DNA of 10,264 bases from Deltaproteobacteria bacterium (GTDB lineage Bacteria > Desulfobacterota > Syntrophia > Syntrophales > UBA2210). The position numbers were made by a program, and so were the translations under genes. Shown piece by piece: positions 1 to 6,465 of the stretch; the stretch's first letter is position 1, and every line of letters begins with the position of its first letter. The notes beneath the pieces are model-generated. The model was not told where the DNA came from and did no database searches. It saw nothing but the letters and a program-made list of their open reading frames with translations. The stretch is from contig DSBH01000045.1 in NCBI GenBank assembly GCA_011056825.1, forward strand, positions 1 through 10,264, in the 5' to 3' direction.

Positions 1-182
1 GCTTTCATGCATGACAGGATTCAGGAATATAAGAATAAAAAAGAATAGAGAGACAGAAAGGTGAGGGTACTTTCCAAAATCCGCGACGGTTTAGCCCGTT
101 TACGGCACAGACAGTTTGACGCCCTGTTAATTCGACAAGATATGTGCTGCCCTGTGCACATTCAGACCGAACTATCAGGCTT

Positions 183-206
183 GCTGCAATGACAGAACAA
201 GCTGAA
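183..206 (+). repeat. 24-nt dispersed repeat, copy A (partner at 9185-9208)
   Basis: This segment begins GCTGCAATGACAGAACA and matches 9185-9208 at 23 of 24 positions; the single difference is A versus G at the 18th base. Flanking bases differ on both sides. The partner copy overlaps the last codons and stop of the kinase-like gene, while this copy lies in non-coding DNA. A match this long is not expected by chance in 10 kb. Confidence 0.7.
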
Positions 207-210
207 ATTA

Positions 211-249
211 TCCTCTCCTTTAAAGGGAAAGGGTCGGAGTGAGGGTGAA
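211..249 (+). repeat. CTCTCC...GGGTGAGGG palindromic intergenic repeat
   Basis: The segment contains CCTCTCC, the perfect 10-bp palindrome CCTTTAAAGG at 217-226, and then a GGGTCGGAGTGAGGGTGAA tail. This composition resembles the short intergenic repeats with CCCTCTCCC...GGGAGAGGG...GTGAGGGTGA cores that are scattered through many proteobacterial genomes. The family link is from memory and only one copy lies here, so membership is likely but unproven. Confidence 0.5.
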
Positions 250-280
250 AGAATAATGTTGTTACGAGTCGTTAAAAATC

Positions 281-315
281 CCCCTCCCCTTAATCCCCTC
301 CCTCCAGGGGAGGGG
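281..315 (+). repeat. C-rich/G-rich inverted repeat
   Basis: CCCCTCCCC at 281-289 is perfectly complementary to GGGGAGGGG at 307-315, leaving a 17-nt loop. Part of the loop (CCCCTCC) can also pair with the right arm, so alternative hairpins exist. There is no T-tract after the stem, so it is not a standard intrinsic terminator. It fits the same class of dispersed palindromic repeats as the neighbouring element. Confidence 0.6.
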
Positions 316-410
316 AAAATGATTTGGAAAGATCCTCACTTCAGGGGAAGGGAAATTGATTTGAAATATTTTTCCTCCAGGGTGGTGATAATGATTTGGA
401 AATTTCTTCC
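303..410 (+). repeat. Three imperfect ~36-bp tandem units
   Basis: Units at 303-339, 340-375 and 376-410 (37, 36 and 35 bp) each begin TCCAGGG/TTCAGGG, pass through a G-rich stretch, then AATGATTTGGAAA (or ATTGATTTGAAAT in the middle unit), and end in a C/T-rich tail. Units 1 and 3 share the exact 13-mer AATGATTTGGAAA at 318-330 and 390-402. There are no unique spacers, so this is not a CRISPR array. It could be a decayed tandem amplification of a palindromic repeat or a set of protein-binding sites. Confidence 0.6.
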
Positions 411-453
411 TGACAAGGCGGGGAATGTGATCCCATTGCATTTTTCGACTGTA

Positions 454-471
454 CATACTGATGACTCGATA
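454..471 (+). repeat. 18-nt dispersed repeat, copy A (partner at 9426-9443)
   Basis: CATACTGATGACTCGATA matches 9426-9443 at 16 of 18 positions. Both copies have ATTTTTC a short distance upstream. Together with the 24-nt repeat at 183-206, which also has a partner near 9.2 kb in the same order, it outlines a composite unit of about 289 bp here and 259 bp there. Confidence 0.5.
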
Positions 472-618
472 ACGTGTCCTGCGAAAATCAATCGCGGGTT
501 ATGGATGCTTTTTCTTGAGGGAGGATCGCATATGTAGTAGAGCAATCAAACAGTGAAGTCACCGACAGGGGGGGGGCAAGCCATGAACATGGACAATACG
601 AAAGGAAAGGAACGTGGT

Positions 619-2334
619 ATGAACTTTTTGATTCAACCGAAGAAGTACAAGAGCCTCATGGCGGACGAGGGTTCCCGGGCCATCATGGATAAGACTATTG
701 CCTTTTTCGAGGCGATGGGGAAGGAACGGCTCCTTGAGGATTTCCACAAGAAAACCTGGTACAGGGAGTTTGTCGAGTTTATCGGCAGAGAGCAGATTTT
801 CGCCAAGCTGCTTACCCCCAAAGAGTACGCCGGTGACGATCCGGACGCCCGCTGGGACACGGCCCGCAATAACGAGTACTCGGAACTGCTGGCGTTTTAC
901 GGTCTGGGCTACTGGTACTGCTTCCAGGTATCGATTCTCGGCCTGGGGCCTATCTGGATGAGCCCCAATGAAAAGGAGAAACAGAGGGCCGCACGCCTTC
1001 TGAAAGAGGGGGCGATATTCGCCTTTGGCCTCTCGGAGAGGGACCACGGCGCTGATATCTATTCTACCGAAACGACACTGACCCCCAAGGGAGATGGAAC
1101 GTATCTGGCAAACGGCGAGAAGTACTATATCGGTAACGGGAACGAGGCGGAAATGGTTTCCACTCTCGGAAAGGTTGATGACGGCACCGGGGATTACACC
1201 TTTTTCGTCACCAACTTTCGCCACAAGGCTTACGAATTGAAGAAAAACGTGGTCAGCCACCAGCAGTATGTCTCCAACTTCGCGCTGCACGACTACCCCA
1301 TTACGGAAGAGGATATCCTGTCCCGCGGGCAGCACGCCTGGGATTCGGTCCTGAATACCGTCAATATCGGGAAATTCAACATCGGCCCGGCCTCAATCGG
1401 CATCACCGAGCACTGCTTCTACGAAGCAATTACTCACGCTTCGAACCGCGTTCTCTACGGTGCGTATGTGACCGACATGCCGCATGTGCGCAAGAACTTC
1501 ATGGACGCGTGGCTCCGCCTCGTGGCGATGAAAATGTACCAGCGCCGCGCCACCGACTATTTCCGGGGCGCCAACGAAAACGACCGTCGCTATCTCCTCT
1601 ATAATCCCACGAGCAAGATGAAGGTCACTCTTCAGTCCGAGGATATCATCAACCTGCTCTGGGATGTCATCGCCGCCAAGGGCTTTGAAAAGGACACCTA
1701 CTTTTTCACGGGGACGAGTGAAGTACGAGGGCCGTCAAAACTTGAGGGAACGGTGCACGTGAATGTACAGCTTATCCGCAAGTTCATGCGGAATTACTTT
1801 TTCAACCCGGCCGAGTATGCCCCCGTGGCGCCCGATTTTTCCCTGAATGACGATTTATTCGTGTTTAACCAGGGACCGGCACGAGGCCTGGGAAAGGTTC
1901 GGTTTCACGATTATCGGCCCGTCTTCGATGCCTTCAGGGATCTTCCGAATGTGGCGACGTTCATCGAACAGATCGATATCTTCAAGGAACTTCTGGAAAA
2001 AGCGGGACCGGACGAGGCACAGGACAGGGACCCCTCGTGGTCGCTGCCCCTGGGGGAGATGTTCTCCATCGTGGTTTACGGCCAGTTGATTCTTGAACAG
2101 GCACAGCTGGACGGCACGGACCCGGCTATCATTAATCAGGTTTTCGACTTCATGGTTCGGGACTTCGCGCACTTCGCTCTCCAGATATACGGCAACCACA
2201 GCTCACGGGATGAACAACGCGAGTACTGCAGCAGGATCATGTTGATTAAGGCGGTTCCCGATACCGAGCAATACAATGCGGTGTGGAATAAGTACGTTTC
2301 CGTCCTCGACGGTGAATACGAGATGAACAAATAG
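619..2334 (+). CDS. Acyl-CoA dehydrogenase (long, ~570 aa form)
   Basis: A flavoprotein that should oxidise an acyl-CoA thioester to the 2-enoyl-CoA and pass electrons to an electron-transfer flavoprotein in the cytoplasm. Numbered from the ATG at 619 (571 aa), the FAD/substrate motif FAFGLSERDHGAD lies at residues 134-146, followed by the mid-domain segment ANGEKYYIGNG. The C-terminal helical domain carries KLEGT with E376, at the position of the usual YEG catalytic glutamate. The protein is much longer than the ~380-aa classical enzymes; about 190 residues after the Glu form an extra C-terminal region. Start choice: AAAGGAAAGGAA lies at good spacing before ATG 619; ATG 583, ATG 589 and GTG 553 are in frame but have poorer ribosome sites. 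A strong terminator follows, so it is probably monocistronic. Substrate chain length cannot be read from sequence. Confidence 0.9.
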   Translation: MNFLIQPKKYKSLMADEGSRAIMDKTIAFFEAMGKERLLEDFHKKTWYREFVEFIGREQIFAKLLTPKEYAGDDPDARWDTARNNEYSELLAFYGLGYWYCFQVSILGLGPIWMSPNEKEKQRAARLLKEGAIFAFGLSERDHGADIYSTETTLTPKGDGTYLANGEKYYIGNGNEAEMVSTLGKVDDGTGDYTFFVTNFRHKAYELKKNVVSHQQYVSNFALHDYPITEEDILSRGQHAWDSVLNTVNIGKFNIGPASIGITEHCFYEAITHASNRVLYGAYVTDMPHVRKNFMDAWLRLVAMKMYQRRATDYFRGANENDRRYLLYNPTSKMKVTLQSEDIINLLWDVIAAKGFEKDTYFFTGTSEVRGPSKLEGTVHVNVQLIRKFMRNYFFNPAEYAPVAPDFSLNDDLFVFNQGPARGLGKVRFHDYRPVFDAFRDLPNVATFIEQIDIFKELLEKAGPDEAQDRDPSWSLPLGEMFSIVVYGQLILEQAQLDGTDPAIINQVFDFMVRDFAHFALQIYGNHSSRDEQREYCSRIMLIKAVPDTEQYNAVWNKYVSVLDGEYEMNK

Positions 2335-2342
2335 ACTTGATC

Positions 2343-2372
2343 GCCCCGCCCGCGGTGCGGGCGGGGCATTTT
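2343..2372 (+). terminator. Intrinsic terminator of the acyl-CoA dehydrogenase gene
   Basis: A perfect 11-bp stem, GCCCCGCCCGC at 2343-2353 and GCGGGCGGGGC at 2357-2367, closes a 3-nt GGT loop and is followed by ATTTTAATT. It starts 9 bp after the stop codon. Read from the other strand there is no good T-run, so it serves mainly the plus-strand gene. Confidence 0.9.
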
Positions 2373-2464
2373 AATTGTCCTGTGAAAATCCGAATTCAAA
2401 CCCGGGCTGGAAGAATCCCCGGAAAGTGAAATGAATGCCTGTCTTCGTCAGGTAACCTTGCGGA

Positions 2465-3847
2465 CTACGCCTTCGATTTCAGATTGTCCCGGAGATATTC
2501 CCGGAACACAGTGTAATCCGCGGGCAGTTGTACCGCCTCGCCCTTCCTGTCATCGATTCCTCGCAGGCTGTCGGGAACCTCGGGCATAATGTCGAGAAGT
2601 TGTATGATCTCATCCGGAAATTTGGCCGGGTGAGCCGTTTCCAGCGACACGCAGAGAGAATAATCGTCGTGATGCTCGAGGAAGATCTCGAGACCCCGCC
2701 ATCCGACTGCTCCGTGCGGCTCCAGAATAATGCCGTATTGTTCATAGGCATCCTTGATGCATTGCTTTGTTTCTTCGTCGGAGATGCTCACCGAAAAAAT
2801 GTTTTTTCGTATCGTTTCTATGTCGGGATATCGGTGGACCAGTCCCGTCCTGTCCACGGTACCGCCGTACAGGTCAAAAAAACGGGCCAAATTGCTGGGA
2901 TGACCGACGTTCATGGCATTCGAAAGGCAGGCCAGCGACGGTGAACACTTCTCGTAGGTTCCCGTTTCGAGAAATCGTGGAAACTCGTCATTCTCATTGG
3001 TGGGCATGACCAGTTTTTCCACGGGGAGTCCCATGCGGCGAGCGTATTCACATCCCAGGGCGTTTCCGAAATTTCCCGAAGGGACCGAGACGACGATTCC
3101 TTCCCGATCCCGGTGGAGTTGGGCGTAGGCGTAAAAGTAATAAACCATCTGCGGAAGAATCCTGCCGAAGTTTATCGAGTTTGCCGAGGTGAATGACAGG
3201 TAGGCAAGTGACGGATCGGCGAATGCCTGCTTTACCAGGTTCTGGCAGTCGTCGAATTTGCCGTCGATGGAAATCGCCTGTACGTTGCCGTCGATGGTGT
3301 CGAGCTGTTTTTTCTGCCGTCCGCTGACTTCCTCACGCGGGTAAAGAATATGGACATCGATTCCCTCGACTCCCTTGAACGCCTCTCCAACCGCGCTGCC
3401 CGTGTCGCCGGAGGTTGCGACCAGGACATTCAACCGTCCACCACTGGGGCGGAAATGCCCCATAAGGCGCGCCATCAATCGCGCGGCAAAGTCCTTGAAG
3501 GACGCTGTCGGTCCCTGGTCGAGGCGCATGATGTGGGTGCTGTCGGTCACCTGTTCCAGGGGAACGGGAAAGGGATAGGCGTCCTCGATGATCGTTCGGA
3601 GTATGCCGGCGTCTATCTCGTCGTTCAGGAAGGTTTGCGTGATCAGCATGGCCGCCTCGGTATAAGATCGACCTTTCAGGGCGATGATATCATCATAAGG
3701 AATTCGCGGTATTCGATCGGGCATGTACAAGCCCTCGTCCGGGGCCTGGCCCTGCAGGAGGGCGTCCCTGAAGGAGACGCGTCCCTTGAAGGGTGTAATC
3801 CCCGTCACGCCGTCCAGATTTCTGTTTGTGCTGTAATATCGTATCAT
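2465..3847 (-). CDS. thrC: Threonine synthase
   Basis: A PLP enzyme converting O-phospho-L-homoserine to L-threonine and phosphate in the cytoplasm, the last step of threonine synthesis. The 460-aa length fits the long E. coli/yeast-type class. An N-terminal threonine-synthase domain (residues ~1-90, with the YYSTNRN start) precedes the PLP fold. TASFKDFAAR gives the likely Schiff-base lysine K118, and ATSGDTGSAVGEAF is the phosphate/PLP-binding loop. SVPSGNFGNALG and ILEPHGAVGW are further family motifs. It lies 27 bp downstream of the lysR-type gene in the same direction, so co-transcription is likely. The ribosome site before the ATG is weak (GGCTG, then TTGAA), which fits expression from an upstream promoter. 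A functional link between threonine synthesis and the regulator is not apparent and may be chance. Confidence 0.95.
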   Translation of the reverse strand: MIRYYSTNRNLDGVTGITPFKGRVSFRDALLQGQAPDEGLYMPDRIPRIPYDDIIALKGRSYTEAAMLITQTFLNDEIDAGILRTIIEDAYPFPVPLEQVTDSTHIMRLDQGPTASFKDFAARLMARLMGHFRPSGGRLNVLVATSGDTGSAVGEAFKGVEGIDVHILYPREEVSGRQKKQLDTIDGNVQAISIDGKFDDCQNLVKQAFADPSLAYLSFTSANSINFGRILPQMVYYFYAYAQLHRDREGIVVSVPSGNFGNALGCEYARRMGLPVEKLVMPTNENDEFPRFLETGTYEKCSPSLACLSNAMNVGHPSNLARFFDLYGGTVDRTGLVHRYPDIETIRKNIFSVSISDEETKQCIKDAYEQYGIILEPHGAVGWRGLEIFLEHHDDYSLCVSLETAHPAKFPDEIIQLLDIMPEVPDSLRGIDDRKGEAVQLPADYTVFREYLRDNLKSKA

Positions 3848-3874
3848 TTCAACAGCCTGTAATTATAATAATGT

Positions 3875-4819
3875 TCAGTCGCTGTCATGCCGGGAAGCGC
3901 TGCTGCCCGACTCCCGTACTGAATCCAGAAATAATATGTGGTGACGCATCAACCTCAGTTGCTTTCTATAGATGAGATAGAAGTTTCTTTCAATAGCGCA
4001 CTGTTCGATCGGTCGTTCGTTGAGCAGACCGCTTGCCGATTCCCTCTCAACGGCACGCGCCGAAAGGACGGAAACGCCGAGTCCGGCCATAACGGCCTCC
4101 TTGACTGCCTCGGAGCTTCCCAGCTCGCAGACGATATTGAAGTCTGACAGGTCACTTTCACAATGCTTTTTCAGGTATTCTTCAAAGACCGATCGGGTAG
4201 CGGAGCCACGTTCCCTCACGATAAAAGGCTCGCGTGAGAGATCATCTATCGTTACGGATTTTTTTTTGATCCACCTGTGGCCTTTCGGGACTGCCAGAAC
4301 CAGCCGGTCTTTCCAGACCGTCTCGACACAAAGTTTCCTGTCGAATACAGGCCTGCCGATAAAGCCGATTTCCGCCCGGTTGTCAAGGATCATGTCCACG
4401 GTTGCGTCACTGTCGTTCGTTCGAACATGACAACTGATGCGCGGATAGGTTTTATTGAAAACGCTCAGAACACGCGGAAGAATATAGGTCGCGGGAATGG
4501 TGCTGGCACTGATGTAGATACTGCCGGAGTCGTCGTCATGCACCCGCGCGATCTTTTCGCCTGCCTCATCCATCATTCTGAATATGCGGCGGGCATATTC
4601 ATAGAGAATCTTTCCCTCCGGCGTCAGGGATATTCCCGTGTTCTTACGGTCGACCACCTTCGCGTTGACCAGCGCTTCCAGGTTCTTTATATGTTTTGTC
4701 AGCGACGGTTGCGTCAGGAACATCTTCTTGGCCGCCCGGCTGAAACTGCGCTCCTCGACCAGCCGGATCAGTGCTTCCATCTGCTGCAGGGTAATATTTT
4801 TGAACATGTCGTCAATCAT
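3875..4819 (-). CDS. LysR-type transcriptional regulator, probably selenium-associated
   Basis: A 314-aa LysR-family protein. Residues ~10-68 form the winged helix-turn-helix: LQQMEALIRLVEERSFSRAA, then TQPSLTKHIKNLE and a TPEGK wing. A linker helix follows, and from ~94 (ISASTIPATYILPRVL) a periplasmic-binding-like effector domain. An in-frame stop lies just upstream of the ATG at 4819, so the start is M1 or M5 (4807); neither has a strong ribosome site. The gene is divergent from selD across 173 bp, the classical arrangement in which a LysR protein controls its divergent neighbour and itself. A LysR subgroup is known to accompany selenium genes in anaerobes. I infer membership from sequence style and location; effector and true target are unknown. 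thrC follows in the same direction. Confidence 0.88.
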   Translation of the reverse strand: MIDDMFKNITLQQMEALIRLVEERSFSRAAKKMFLTQPSLTKHIKNLEALVNAKVVDRKNTGISLTPEGKILYEYARRIFRMMDEAGEKIARVHDDDSGSIYISASTIPATYILPRVLSVFNKTYPRISCHVRTNDSDATVDMILDNRAEIGFIGRPVFDRKLCVETVWKDRLVLAVPKGHRWIKKKSVTIDDLSREPFIVRERGSATRSVFEEYLKKHCESDLSDFNIVCELGSSEAVKEAVMAGLGVSVLSARAVERESASGLLNERPIEQCAIERNFYLIYRKQLRLMRHHILFLDSVRESGSSASRHDSD

Positions 4820-4844
4820 GGGGGTGGAATATCACGGGTGATGG

Positions 4845-4926
4845 CTATAATCAATGCCTGTTTATAACTATAATGAATTGGACACATTCAGTAAATTCAG
4901 ATAGGGAACCTGTGATTCATTTCACG
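4845..4926 (+). promoter_or_regulatory. lysR/selD divergent control region with -10-like hexamers and a CRP/FNR-type palindrome
   Basis: The spacer is AT-rich next to a more GC-rich coding background. CTATAAT occurs at 4845-4851 and 4868-4874, 23 bp apart; the second overlaps the near-palindrome TTATAACTATAA at 4862-4873. If TATAAT at 4869-4874 is the selD -10 there is no good -35 at 16-18 bp, as is common for activator-dependent promoters. TGTGA-N6-TCACG at 4911-4926 matches the CRP/FNR-superfamily pattern TGTGA-N6-TCACA at 9 of 10 fixed positions. Binding is inferred only. Confidence 0.4.
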
Positions 4927-4942
4927 GACGTTCGATGAAAAA

Positions 4943-4971
4943 CTGTCCGAGCGTGTTTCGCGCGTGGACGG
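4943..4971 (+). promoter_or_regulatory. Hairpin in the selD leader next to the ribosome site
   Basis: GTCCGAGCG at 4945-4953 pairs with CGCGTGGAC at 4961-4969 (one mismatch, one G-T wobble) around a 7-nt loop. The stem can be lengthened by T-G and C-G pairs to 4943/4971. Its 3' end touches the purine-rich GGAAGGTGAGG that serves as the selD ribosome site. It may modulate translation or be incidental. It does not match a riboswitch I recognise. Confidence 0.3.
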
Positions 4972-4992
4972 AAGGTGAGGGTGACAGGCGAC

Positions 4993-6045
4993 ATGGAGGA
5001 CGACAGAAAGATTCGTTTGACAGAGACAACACATGGTGCCGGGTGAGCCTGCAAAATAGGTCCGGGTGACCTGAACCAGGCGTTGTGCGGACTTCCGCTT
5101 CTATCCGATCCGAATCTGATCGTGGGAATCGAACACGCGGATGACGCGGGGGTGTATCGTTTGAGGGATGATCTTGCGATTATTCAGACCCTTGATTTCT
5201 TTACCCCGATCGTCGACGATCCATATACCTTTGGCCAGGTGTCCGTGGCGAATTCCCTTTCAGATGTCTACGCCATGGGAGGAGTACCGGTAACTGCGAT
5301 GAACATCATCTGTTTTCCGGTCAATACCATGGAAATTAGCATTCTCCATGAGATCCTCCTCGGCGGGCTGGACAAGATGCGCGAAGCGGAGGTTCTCCTC
5401 GTGGGGGGGCACAGTGTGGAGGACGATGAACTGAAGTACGGGATTTCCGTCACCGGGACGGTTCATCCCGATAAGGTCCTCCTCAACAGGGGCGCCCGGG
5501 CGGGGGACGCGCTGGTTCTGACAAAACCGCTCGGAACAGGAATCATTAATACTGCCCTCAAGGGAAATGTGGTGACCGACGAACTGGCCGATAAATCAGT
5601 TCGTTGCATGGCCCGATTAAATAAGAAGGCGGCTGAAGTGATGACACAGTACTCTACGGTACACGCCTGCACGGATGTCACCGGCTTCGGTCTTCTCGGG
5701 CACGCCGCGGAAATGATCGAGGGAAGCGATGTCGGCATCGTGATACACTCCGCTTCGGTCCCGGTTTTCCATGAAATCCGGGAATTCATCGAGATGGGGA
5801 TTATCCCCGGGGGGCTGAACCGGAACAGGAAATACCGGATGCCCATGGTGGACGTCGATTCGGCATGCCCGGCCTGGCTGGTGGATGTCTTCTTCGATCC
5901 CCAGACATCGGGTGGTCTGCTTATCTCACTCTCGACCGACGAGGCCGAGTCGCTGGTAGACGAAATGCGTGCCGCGGGAATTGCCGAGGCCGTCATTATC
6001 GGGGAAGTCGTGAAAGAGCCGGCGGGAAAGATCATTCTCTCCTGA
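4993..6045 (+). CDS. selD: Selenide, water dikinase (selenophosphate synthase), selenocysteine-containing
   Basis: Makes selenophosphate from selenide and ATP, the selenium donor for Sec-tRNA and selenouridine. The frame starting at ATG 4993 runs MEDDRKIRLTETTHGAG, then TGA at codon 18, then ACKIGPGDL, and joins the obvious SelD body with no other stop. This aligns with the family active site GAG(C/U)xCK, giving U18, C20 and K21 (E. coli C17, C19, K20). Total 350 residues, the usual length. AIRS-type N domain ~50-155 (HADDAGVY, DVYAMGG) and C domain ~165-345 (DVTGFGLLGHA, DPQTSGGLL). An ORF beginning at TTG 5083 would lose the Gly-rich loop and all three catalytic residues. GTG 4975 and GTG 4981 are in-frame alternative starts. 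First gene of the selenium locus, divergent from lysR. The host must also have selA, selB and selC, not seen here. Confidence 0.93.
5047..5081 (+). promoter_or_regulatory. Putative bacterial SECIS element after the selD UGA
   Basis: Directly after the TGA at 5044-5046, GCCTG (5047-5051) pairs with CAGGC (5077-5081) as an outer stem. Inside it AGGTC (5058-5062) pairs with GACCT (5068-5072) around a CGGGT loop. Bacterial SECIS elements sit immediately 3' of the UGA, within the coding sequence, with G/U-rich apical loops that bind SelB. Placement and two-part stem fit; the exact apical fold was judged by eye only. Confidence 0.65.
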
Positions 6046-6114
6046 TTTAACTGTCGCCGCATAAATTAAGGATTTTCACGCAAGCCATGGAGCGAAAGGA
6101 TGGATTGACAAACT

Positions 6115-6336
6115 ATGCCTGTTGATAACCCAATGTTTGGCCCGGAGATAACCGTTCTGGATGTTATATCGCAATACCGCCAGACGGAGAGTGTTTTTAG
6201 GGAATATGACAAGATTGCGGGCGAGTGCATCTGTTGCCAATCTCTCTTTGAAACACTCGAGGATGTTGCAAAAAAATATGGTTTCAATCCTGAAAGATTT
6301 TTCTCTGATCTTGAATCAGTCATCAAGATTACGTGA
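6115..6336 (+). CDS. DUF1858-type small redox/metal-binding protein
   Basis: A 73-aa cytoplasmic protein that I assign to the DUF1858 family (small helical domains also fused to hybrid-cluster and iron-sulfur repair proteins). The family pattern is visible: ITVLDVISQYRQTESVFREY at 12-31, then a cysteine patch GECICCQSLFETLEDVAKKY with C38, C40 and C41, and a final helix (PERFFSDLESVIK). Typical relatives carry CxGC or CxxC; the CxCC here offers three thiols. It starts 69 bp after the selD stop with AGGATGG upstream of the ATG. Its place between selD and yedE suggests a thiol role in selenium handling, but the family has no firmly established biochemical function. The stop codon lies inside a duplicated 8-mer GATTACGT (6327-6342). 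Confidence 0.75.
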   Translation: MPVDNPMFGPEITVLDVISQYRQTESVFREYDKIAGECICCQSLFETLEDVAKKYGFNPERFFSDLESVIKIT

Positions 6337-6465
6337 TTACGTGATTGCCTGTCATTGATAAAGGGTATTCACCCGCTTTACTCTATTCCCATTATGAATT
6401 TGCTTTATAGAAAAAATTGATTTAGATATCCCGCGATTAATAATCAGGAAAGGGATTTCTAATCT

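Larger units (their letters stand above)
1..618. other. Non-coding, repeat-rich region upstream of acyl-CoA dehydrogenase
   Basis: No convincing gene is visible in the 618 bases before the chosen dehydrogenase start. Open frames here run through low-complexity C-rich/G-rich palindromic DNA and have no recognisable protein features. From about 183 onward the region holds repeat pieces listed separately: a 24-nt dispersed repeat, a CTCTCC/GGGTGAGGG element, a C-rich/G-rich inverted repeat, three imperfect tandem units and an 18-nt dispersed repeat. Positions 1-180 show nothing I can name. They could be the tail of a locus outside the window, but no reading frame supports this. I could not pick a convincing promoter for the dehydrogenase. 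Confidence 0.6.

Noticed and set aside
303..410. Tandem units as a possible CRISPR array
   Set aside because: Units are contiguous and imperfect with no spacers, and no cas genes are present.
256..537. 93-codon open frame containing PPPLNPLPPGEGK
   Set aside because: This peptide is the translation of the C-rich/G-rich palindromic repeat; the frame crosses tandem repeats and has no other protein-like features.
559..1335. 258-codon minus-strand frame inside the acyl-CoA dehydrogenase gene
   Set aside because: Fully antisense to a gene with clear catalytic motifs; no motif of its own.
5083..6045. SelD starting at TTG 5083
   Set aside because: It would remove the active-site Sec, Cys and Lys and the Gly-rich loop, all of which are encoded in frame just upstream through the UGA.
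6360..6380. GGGT-ATTC-ACCC hairpin after the DUF1858 gene as a terminator
   Set aside because: Only four G/C-rich pairs and no T-tract; too weak to call.
6334..6411. Possible UGA readthrough at the DUF1858 stop (6334-6336)
   Set aside because: The DUF1858 domain is complete at the stop; the downstream codons look random and no SECIS-like stem follows.
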